Origin: Spirochaetales bacterium
GTDB taxonomy: Bacteria; Spirochaetota; Spirochaetia; Treponematales; UBA12059
Reading direction: 5' to 3'
Length of the DNA stretch: 8,236 nt
Assembly: GCA_016938515.1 (NCBI GenBank)
Contig: JAFGUM010000079.1
Coordinates: 1-8,236 of the forward strand
A program made the position numbers and the translations under genes. Positions within the stretch are counted from its first letter, which is position 1. Each line of letters starts with the position of its first letter. Under the pieces are notes generated by a model. That model was given only the letters and a program-made list of their open reading frames with translations, made no database searches and was not told the DNA's origin. Below, one piece after another: positions 1-5,282 of this stretch.

Positions 1-225
1 ATGCTGGGCAACGTATGGGAGTGGTGCGCGGATTCGTACGCCGCGCATCCCGCCGCGGGCGTCCGCGGCCGAATAGCCTTCCCTTCCAGTGAGGCGGTAG
101 TACGGGGTGGATCGTGGGCAAACAGACCAGATCTGGTAAACCTTGATTCCCGTGGGCCAATGCAGGAGTCTCGATGCTCGGCGTACGTCGGTTTCCGCGT
201 CGTGCTGGTCGCGATAGAGGATTGA
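1..225 (+). CDS. C-terminal part of a formylglycine-generating-enzyme-like (SUMF1-fold) protein, 5' end outside window
   Basis: Only the last 74 codons are visible. The frame is open from base 1, so the ATG there is probably internal and the true start lies upstream. The fragment carries the three hallmarks of the C-terminal half of the SUMF1/FGE fold: GNVWEWC (residues 3-9), RGGSW (35-39) and GFRVV (66-70). Some members of this fold oxidise a sulfatase cysteine to formylglycine, but many bacterial relatives are non-catalytic or do other chemistry. The stretch between RGGSW and GFR has a single cysteine four residues before GFR and lacks the CxxxxC arrangement used by true FGE, so sulfatase activation is unlikely (inference). 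It ends 3 nt before smpB, so the two are probably co-transcribed. The family assignment is solid; the specific role is unknown. Confidence 0.85.
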   Translation: MLGNVWEWCADSYAAHPAAGVRGRIAFPSSEAVVRGGSWANRPDLVNLDSRGPMQESRCSAYVGFRVVLVAIED

Positions 226-228
226 ACA

Positions 229-687
229 ATGGACGGCGTAAAAATAATTGCTACCAACAGGCGAGCTCGTTTTGATTATAGTATCGAAGAGACACTGGAG
301 TGTGGCGTAAGCCTTCTCGGTTCCGAAGTAAAATCGCTGCGAATAGGCAAGGTATCATTCCCTGACGGGTACGCCATTTTTGAAAATGGAGAACTCTGGC
401 TACGAAACGTTCATATTGCCGAATATACGTGTAGCTCAATTTTCAATCATGACCCCGACAGGCCTAAAAAGCTACTGGCGCACGCTCACGAGCTCAAACG
501 CTTGCAACGACGCGTTACAGAAAAGGGTTATACGCTCATCCCGCTCGATTTTCACTTCCGCAAGGGGCGGGTCAAGGTTGAACTGGGTTTATGCAAAGGC
601 AAAAAATTTGCCGATAAGCGTGAATCTATCAAGGAACGCGACGTAAAGAGAGACCTTCAACGCGAATTTCGCGAAAGGCAACGCTGA
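229..687 (+). CDS. smpB: SsrA-binding protein SmpB (trans-translation)
   Basis: SmpB is the protein partner of tmRNA. It binds the tRNA-like end and delivers it to the A site of ribosomes stalled on mRNAs without a stop codon, so that the peptide is tagged for proteolysis and the ribosome is freed. The 152-residue product has the usual family length. The N-terminal beta-barrel signature runs from N10-R-R-A-R-F through the GSEVKSLR box (31-38). The central HDPDRPKKLL motif is at 74-83. The basic tail GKKFADKRESIKERD (124-138) continues to the end and is the part that enters the decoding centre. The ATG at 229 is preceded by GAGG with 8 nt spacing. The gene sits 3 nt after the SUMF1-fold gene and 2 nt before rsmD. 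No tmRNA gene is present in this window. Confidence 0.97.
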   Translation: MDGVKIIATNRRARFDYSIEETLECGVSLLGSEVKSLRIGKVSFPDGYAIFENGELWLRNVHIAEYTCSSIFNHDPDRPKKLLAHAHELKRLQRRVTEKGYTLIPLDFHFRKGRVKVELGLCKGKKFADKRESIKERDVKRDLQREFRERQR

Positions 688-689
688 GC

Positions 690-1250
690 ATGGGAGATCT
701 GCGAATAACCGGGGGCACTCTTAAAGGGCGACGAATAGAAGTGCCCAGGGGAGATTTTGAAATCCGTCCAGCGATGGACAGGATGAGGGAGTCGGTATTT
801 TCTATACTCGGACCCCTTGCGGGGCTATCGTTTCTCGACCTTTTCTCCGGCTCCGGTATAATCGCGCTGGAAGCGTCCAGCCGCGGCGCGTCGCCAGTGG
901 TGTGCGTAGAACGAGACCGGGCCAAACTGTCACTGCTGATACGCAACGTCTCAATCGCGCCGGAACGCATAGCGTGTCATTGCATTCCAGTAGAGCGTTA
1001 CATTATACGGCACGAGCAGGCATATTCTGTCGTGTTCTGCGACCCACCATTCCCGTACGCTCATAAAGCCGATCTCGTGCGTTCCATCGCCAACACCAAG
1101 CTTATAGAGAATAGCGGCTTGCTGCTCCTGCACTATCCCGCCGGGGAGGTGTTACCGATGGAATACGCTGATTTAAAGGTGGTAGATGAACGGGAGTACG
1201 GTAGATCAAGGGTACGGATATATAAACGCGAGTCGCTACCTGTCGAGTAG
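690..1250 (+). CDS. rsmD: 16S rRNA (guanine966-N2)-methyltransferase RsmD
   Basis: This is a SAM-dependent methyltransferase predicted to add the N2-methyl group to G966 of 16S rRNA during small-subunit assembly. The 186-residue product is the normal size. Recognisable elements are the N-terminal GGTLKGRRI (8-16), the substrate-side box RPAMDRMRES (26-35, consensus RPTxDRvRE), SAM motif I LDLFSGSGIIALEA (49-62), the acidic VERD after the second strand (73-76), and the catalytic DPPF (118-121) characteristic of N2-guanine and N6-adenine methyltransferases. The C-terminal EREYGRSRVRIY (167-178) is also typical. The ATG follows the smpB stop by 2 nt, with AAAGG about 11 nt upstream, so it is the last gene of this cluster. 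Its final 15 bp overlap the end of a small convergent gene. Confidence 0.95.
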   Translation: MGDLRITGGTLKGRRIEVPRGDFEIRPAMDRMRESVFSILGPLAGLSFLDLFSGSGIIALEASSRGASPVVCVERDRAKLSLLIRNVSIAPERIACHCIPVERYIIRHEQAYSVVFCDPPFPYAHKADLVRSIANTKLIENSGLLLLHYPAGEVLPMEYADLKVVDEREYGRSRVRIYKRESLPVE

Positions 1251-1406
1251 ACGAATTATGCGTACAAGCCTTGCATCAAGCCCGCTGAGGCGTCCGATAT
1301 CTTCGGATATCTGCAAACACGGCCAGGTAGCCGACTGTTGCATCGGGGGCGCATCGTCGTTGACCACAGACTCGATCGGCTCGAGCCCGATATCATCGTA
1401 TACCAT
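1236..1406 (-). CDS. Small hypothetical protein, 56 aa, convergent with rsmD
   Basis: I do not recognise this protein. The minus-strand frame is open from 1508 (90 codons), but I prefer the internal ATG at 1406. It is preceded by GGGAG with 6 nt spacing, and promoter-like hexamers lie between the two possible starts, which would exclude the longer form. The 56-residue product starts MVYDDIGLEP and ends with a helix-like, basic and leucine/isoleucine-rich segment (DARLVRIIRLLDR, 44-56). It has no signal peptide, membrane segment or metal-binding motif. One tryptophan and one cysteine are adjacent to a proline around residue 28-30. Its stop lies inside the 3' end of rsmD. It could be a real conserved small protein or a chance frame; the good ribosome binding site and the otherwise empty gap favour a real gene. 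Confidence 0.5.
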   Translation of the reverse strand: MVYDDIGLEPIESVVNDDAPPMQQSATWPCLQISEDIGRLSGLDARLVRIIRLLDR

Positions 1407-1467
1407 CGGACACTCCCGTCCCGGAAGACTTTGGGTAAAAGTTTCCGTGTTCCTTGATGCAGTGTTT

Positions 1468-1507
1468 CTTATACACGAGTATAGCACAAGAATATCAATT
1501 TTCACCA
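1468..1507 (-). promoter_or_regulatory. Candidate promoter for the small minus-strand gene
   Basis: Two overlapping sigma70-like readings exist on the minus strand. One is a -10 TATACT at 1484-1479, with a poor -35 17 nt upstream. The other is TTGATA at 1498-1493 with TATAAG at 1473-1468, whose 19-nt spacer is longer than usual. Either would start transcription downstream of the ATG at 1508 and upstream of the ATG at 1406. Seen by eye only, with no scoring. Confidence 0.35.
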
Positions 1508-1528
1508 TAAACCATAGTGGAACTTGAA

Positions 1529-1557
1529 TTGATTATTTGTGGAAAGTCATCTATATT
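1529..1557 (+). promoter_or_regulatory. Candidate sigma70-type promoter of the TPR-rlmN operon
   Basis: The hexamers TTGATT (1529-1534) and TATATT (1552-1557) are separated by exactly 17 nt, and each differs from the sigma70 consensus at one or two positions. Transcription would start near 1564. This places the ATG at 1539 inside the promoter and supports a start for the following gene at 1584 or 1593. The surrounding bases are AT-rich compared with the flanking genes. It is divergent to the candidate promoter at 1468-1507. Confidence 0.6.
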
Positions 1558-1583
1558 TTAACATTGGTGGATGTTATTGTGTG

Positions 1584-1946
1584 ATGGAAGGCATGGACAA
1601 AACCCAGATGGATCAGGATATTATCAAATCGTTCCCCGAAGGCGGCCTGATAAAGACCGTTGACGAGCCAAACAAGGAACTTACCGCGGCTCAGAAGGCT
1701 CAGCTGAATCGCCGTGGCAACAGTATCTTCAACGATGGTGACGTAGAGTCTGCCCGCCGCATCTTCCAGGCAACCGGCTACTCGGACGGATTGTGTCGCG
1801 TTGGCGAATCGTACCTGGAAAATGGGCGCCCTGTCGACGCGCTAAAGATGTTCAAGCTGTCGCACGATCACGCACGGAGTGCTGAACTGATAGAACGCGC
1901 GGCTTTCGCCATACGAAAAATGCTCGACGAAAAGGAAACAGAATGA
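1584..1946 (+). CDS. Small TPR-like helical protein, 120 aa, partner gene of the TPR protein
   Basis: The function is not known. The product (residues numbered from the ATG at 1584) is predicted to be cytoplasmic and all-helical after an unstructured N-terminus. From about residue 36 it reads like degenerate TPR helices: a GNSIFNDGDVESARRIFQ unit (about 45-62) followed by GESYLENGRPVDALKMF (about 73-89), which has the spacing of small and large residues found in TPR helix pairs. It ends with a charged helix. The start is uncertain. The frame is open from 1539, but the likely promoter covers that ATG, and neither 1584 nor 1593 has a well-spaced Shine-Dalgarno. The stop overlaps the next start as ATGA, so it is translationally coupled to the large TPR protein, and the two may act together (inference). 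Confidence 0.75.
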   Translation: MEGMDKTQMDQDIIKSFPEGGLIKTVDEPNKELTAAQKAQLNRRGNSIFNDGDVESARRIFQATGYSDGLCRVGESYLENGRPVDALKMFKLSHDHARSAELIERAAFAIRKMLDEKETE

Positions 1947-3088
1947 GCGACGAGATCAAGCACACCGAAGAACACGAACTCGATGGCGATGAGTCATCAC
2001 AGCAGAATCCGGAGTTGGTAGAAATCGCGGATCTCTCCAAAAAAGGGTATCAGTACCTCAAAGAAAACCGTGTTGCTGACGCTGAACGCAATTTCCGGCT
2101 CATCGTAGAGAAAGATCCCGAGAATAACTACGCTCTTGTTGGTCTTGGTGACGCTGCAAGGAAGAGAACAGCGTATCGCGACGCCGTAGATTACTACAAA
2201 AAGTGCCTTATCTATCATCCAGGAAACAACTACGCCCTATTTGGCCTGGCTGACTGCTACAAAGCTCTCAACCAATACCAGAAGGCTATTGAAATTTGGG
2301 AGCAGTACCTTCTTCACGACAACAAGAATATTACTGTTCTTACAAGGATAGCGGATGCCTACCGCAAGGTAAGAGACTTTAGAAAATCAAAGGCTATTTA
2401 CCTGCGAGTCCTTGAAATGGAGTACGACAACCCCTACGCGCTCATCGGGCTCGGTCACCTGCACTACGATTTTAAAGAATACCGTGATGCGCTTCACTAC
2501 TGGCAGCGCATGGTGGATGCCCAGGGTGATATGGTAGACATCCGGGTGCTTACTTCCATAGGCAACTGCTACCGCAAACTCAAGCAGTTTGATCAGGGTA
2601 TCCCTTATTTCGACAAGGCTCTCAATAAGGAGCCTGGCAATTTCTATGCATTGTTTGGCCTCGCAGACTGCTACCGTGGCACCGGAGAGCCGCAGAGATC
2701 CCTTGACTACTGGAACCTCATCCTGGATAAGGACCCCAGAAACAAGGTTATTCTTACGCGCGCTGGCGATGCCTACCGAAGTATGGATCGTTACGAAGAG
2801 GCTGCCGACTATTACGAGCGGGCACTCAACATCGAGTTTGACGTATACGCCGTCCTGGGGCTTGCCACAATTTCACGGTTGCAGGGCAAGGTAGAAAGCG
2901 CTGTCGATTCGCTCAAACGGCTTGTCCAGAATGACCCCAAGAATTACAGGCTTCATCTTGAGCTGGCGCACTGCTATCTGGCTCTTGGTGACAGACGAAA
3001 AGCAGAAGAGACGTTGCAGGAGTTTACGAGATTTGGCATCCGAAATTCCCACATCCAGGAGCTTCTAGCCAAAATACAGAACCAGTGA
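1943..3088 (+). CDS. Tetratricopeptide repeat protein, about ten TPR units
   Basis: This 381-residue protein consists almost wholly of TPRs after an acidic N-terminal stretch of about 28 residues. I count ten units of about 34 residues, starting near residues 29, 63, 97, 131, 165, 201, 235, 269, 302 and 336; the fifth has 36 residues and the eighth 33. Units often begin YALxGLAD (63, 97, 235; similar at 165 and 302) or xVLTRIADAY (131, 201, 269). TPRs form a superhelical scaffold for protein-protein contacts; no catalytic domain is visible. There is no signal peptide or membrane segment, so it is probably cytoplasmic. The start is clear: ATG in an ATGA overlap, with AAGGA 6 nt upstream. Its stop overlaps the rlmN start as GTGA. 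The binding partner cannot be told from the sequence. Confidence 0.93.
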   Translation: MSDEIKHTEEHELDGDESSQQNPELVEIADLSKKGYQYLKENRVADAERNFRLIVEKDPENNYALVGLGDAARKRTAYRDAVDYYKKCLIYHPGNNYALFGLADCYKALNQYQKAIEIWEQYLLHDNKNITVLTRIADAYRKVRDFRKSKAIYLRVLEMEYDNPYALIGLGHLHYDFKEYRDALHYWQRMVDAQGDMVDIRVLTSIGNCYRKLKQFDQGIPYFDKALNKEPGNFYALFGLADCYRGTGEPQRSLDYWNLILDKDPRNKVILTRAGDAYRSMDRYEEAADYYERALNIEFDVYAVLGLATISRLQGKVESAVDSLKRLVQNDPKNYRLHLELAHCYLALGDRRKAEETLQEFTRFGIRNSHIQELLAKIQNQ

Positions 3089-4143
3089 GTCAGGAACATA
3101 CCGCCCGGACACTCGCGCCAACGGGTTTGTTGCCTCAGGAAATAGCAGAAGCTCTTGCATTGCGTCCTGCCTTCAGAGGCAAGCAGGTCTTCAAATGGAT
3201 ATGCTCTGGAGCGCTCTCGTTTGAAGAGATGACCGATTTGCCCGCGGCGGATAGAGCCAGGCTGTCGGGGCGTCCCCTTTTTTCGTCAGCTGTAAGTGAA
3301 ACGCTGGAAAGCGATGACGGCTCTGTCAAACTCAAGATACGCCTATCAGACGGGGCTGCGGTTGAAGCGGTTCTGCTCACTGACGCGGACGGACGTATGA
3401 CGGCGTGCCTTTCTACCCAGGTGGGTTGCCCCATGGGATGCGCATTTTGCAAGACGGGTACGCTCGGATTCCTGCGGAATCTAGGAACTGATGAAATTGT
3501 AGAACAGTACCTTCATCTTGCGGCTATTCGGGGTCGACCCTCCAATATTGTGTACATGGGCATGGGCGAGCCATTACTCAACATCGATGCGGTGCGAGCG
3601 TCTATAGCCATCTTGAGCCACCCCGACGGCTTTTGCGTATCAAAGAGGAAAATTACCATTTCAACCTGTGGCATAGTTCCAGGAATTTATGACCTGGCTG
3701 ACAATGGTCCCCACGTCAGGCTGGCCATATCGCTTACCGCCGCCACAGACGAGCTGCGCAATTCGCTGATGCCGGTAAACCGAACGTGGAATCTGGCAGC
3801 GCTCAAAGAGGCGTTGCTGTACTACCAAAGCAAGTCTGGAGACAGGATTACCCTCGAAGCGGCAATCATGGGAGGAGAAAACTCCGACATCGCGAGCGCG
3901 AACGCGATGGCAGACTGGATAAGCCCGATCTCTGCGCAGGTCAATGTAATTCCCTGGAACCCTGTAGAGGGTCTGCCGTATCGGGAACCCTCGCGCGACG
4001 CAGTGCGTGCATTTGAAGAGGTGCTGGAAAAGCGCGGTATCAACACGGTGAGGCGGGCTCGACGTGGACGCGGAGTTTCCGGTGCGTGCGGGCAACTCGG
4101 CGATACGCTCGGTGCTGCCTGCGATTATACCGACGAAGACTGA
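3085..4143 (+). CDS. rlmN: Dual-specificity RNA methyltransferase RlmN (23S rRNA A2503, tRNA A37)
   Basis: RlmN is a radical-SAM enzyme that makes C2-methyladenosine at A2503 in the 23S rRNA peptidyl-transferase region and at A37 of some tRNAs. The 352-residue product shows the CxxxCxxC iron-sulfur motif (C115, C119, C122), the GEPL motif (161-164), the SLTAATDELRNSLMPVNR block (216-233), and both mechanistic cysteines: one in TACLS (C108) and the methyl-carrying one in GACGQL (C335). Glutamate 94 in VEAVLL matches the proposed general base. The cysteine pair and the ACGQL ending distinguish RlmN/Cfr from other radical-SAM proteins, and the 23S A2503 C2 role (RlmN) is far more likely than Cfr in this setting. 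The GTG start sits in a GTGA overlap with the TPR gene and has no near Shine-Dalgarno, so it probably relies on translational coupling. The last 19 bp overlap the end of mrfB. Confidence 0.96.
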   Translation: MSQEHTARTLAPTGLLPQEIAEALALRPAFRGKQVFKWICSGALSFEEMTDLPAADRARLSGRPLFSSAVSETLESDDGSVKLKIRLSDGAAVEAVLLTDADGRMTACLSTQVGCPMGCAFCKTGTLGFLRNLGTDEIVEQYLHLAAIRGRPSNIVYMGMGEPLLNIDAVRASIAILSHPDGFCVSKRKITISTCGIVPGIYDLADNGPHVRLAISLTAATDELRNSLMPVNRTWNLAALKEALLYYQSKSGDRITLEAAIMGGENSDIASANAMADWISPISAQVNVIPWNPVEGLPYREPSRDAVRAFEEVLEKRGINTVRRARRGRGVSGACGQLGDTLGAACDYTDED

Positions 4144-5282
4144 CCAGTCAGGCCCGCCGACTTCCTCGCCATCCTCTCGGCTCGTTTGTGGGCGCGTAGG
4201 GCGATAGCGCTACCTTCTTTTGCGCAGGAAGCCGAGCGCAGTGCCAGTAGATACGCTTCCTCAAGATTACCGCTCACTCGTTCCGCGTGCACGGATTTGG
4301 CGAACAAACCAGCTGCGTCATCGGGAAGCATTGGTATTATCCCGGATCGCAGCCACGGTTGCCCCAGTAAGCGGTATAGTCGCAACAGCGGCCTGGCTGC
4401 ACGGGAATCTCCGGCTTCGAGCGCAGCGCTCAGGGTGGCTTGAGCCCGGGCACGATCGACGCGAGACTGTAATTCACCCAGACCAACCGGATCGACGCCA
4501 GATGGTTCAAGTACACCCTCCGCGCTATCAGCGATTATGAAGAACAACTCGGCGAGAGAAGTGATGTCGATGGCGTTGTGCTCAAATACGCGGATAATCG
4601 CATCTGCTTTATTTTGCTTGACGTATTCAAACCAGGCATCCGGTATCATTGAACCTGGTATATCGTCAACGCGAGGCTTACCCAGAACTGCGAGTTCTAG
4701 ACCGCCAAGCGTGCAGGTGCCTATGGTGCGACGCCATAAACGGCGAGCCGCGTGCAGGGCATCTGCGTGTGGCGGCAGTACGGGCGCGCCATTGCCGTTC
4801 ATCGCCATCCTCACCGTATACAGAGGTATGTCAAACGAGGATCCGTTGTAGGTAACGACGGCAGCAGCAGCCCTGAATTCGGAGTCAAGAGCGCGCAGGA
4901 AGGCAGGCTCTGCGGGATAATCGTCCATAAAATACTGGCGTGTCGTAAATGTGTTTCCCGCAAGGCTGCCGCAGCCAGCCAGGAAGGCTACAGTTCCCGA
5001 CCCACCGGACAAGCCAGTAGTCTCCAGATCGAAAAACAGTAGATCGGCGGGTTGCACGACAACGCCATCAAGCCGTCGTGAAAATATGCCCAGCCGCACT
5101 CCTTCACGTCGTGGTGAGAACTCAAAGCTGGACTCACGATAGTGTAAACCGTCTTCCAAGAGCTTCCAGCCTTCAAGATTTTTGCGTTCGACGCTGTGCC
5201 TCGTTCTCGCAGGCGAAACGGACTTCGGAACAATAGCCGCGTTTCTGATGCGGGAAAGTCGCTCTCGCAACCTCGAACTCAC
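4125..5282 (-). CDS. mrfB: MrfB/YprB-type DEDDh exonuclease, partner of the MrfA helicase
   Basis: This is a 385-residue protein with an RNase H-like 3'-5' exonuclease fold. The DEDD motifs are visible: FDLETTGL gives D85 and E87, TYNGSSFDIPL gives D151, and HNAIDITSLAEL gives H235 and D239, consistent with the DEDDh subclass. A loop DALHAARRLW (174-183) is typical of YprB proteins. From about residue 270 the C-terminus is helical and alanine-rich, and may be TPR-like. In B. subtilis MrfB acts with MrfA in repair of mitomycin C adducts independently of UvrABC; I infer the same pathway here from the motif match and the gene pairing. The start is GTG within a GTGA overlap of the mrfA stop, with AAGGA about 12 nt upstream; no in-frame ATG precedes M119. 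The gene is convergent with rlmN. Confidence 0.88.
   Translation of the reverse strand: MSSRLRERLSRIRNAAIVPKSVSPARTRHSVERKNLEGWKLLEDGLHYRESSFEFSPRREGVRLGIFSRRLDGVVVQPADLLFFDLETTGLSGGSGTVAFLAGCGSLAGNTFTTRQYFMDDYPAEPAFLRALDSEFRAAAAVVTYNGSSFDIPLYTVRMAMNGNGAPVLPPHADALHAARRLWRRTIGTCTLGGLELAVLGKPRVDDIPGSMIPDAWFEYVKQNKADAIIRVFEHNAIDITSLAELFFIIADSAEGVLEPSGVDPVGLGELQSRVDRARAQATLSAALEAGDSRAARPLLRLYRLLGQPWLRSGIIPMLPDDAAGLFAKSVHAERVSGNLEEAYLLALRSASCAKEGSAIALRAHKRAERMARKSAGLTGQSSSV

Noticed and set aside
1..225. Sulfatase-activating formylglycine-generating enzyme
   Set aside because: The visible C-terminal part lacks the paired cysteines in the expected position, so only the fold family is called.
629..970. 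Minus-strand open frame of 113 codons opposite smpB/rsmD
   Set aside because: It lies entirely over two certain genes, its product is low-complexity and rich in Arg, Ser and Pro, and it has no recognisable domain; it is a shadow frame.
1539..1583. Longer start for the small TPR-like gene at 1539
   Set aside because: The ATG lies between the -35 and -10 hexamers of the best promoter and has no Shine-Dalgarno, and the added residues look unlike the rest of the protein.
3661..4095. Minus-strand open frame of 144 codons opposite rlmN
   Set aside because: It covers conserved rlmN sequence, including the catalytic GACGQL region, and has no motif; a shadow frame.
4140..4151. CTGAC/GTCAG inverted repeat at the rlmN stop as a bidirectional terminator
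   Set aside because: The stem is only 4-5 bp with a 2-4 nt loop and has no T-run on either side.
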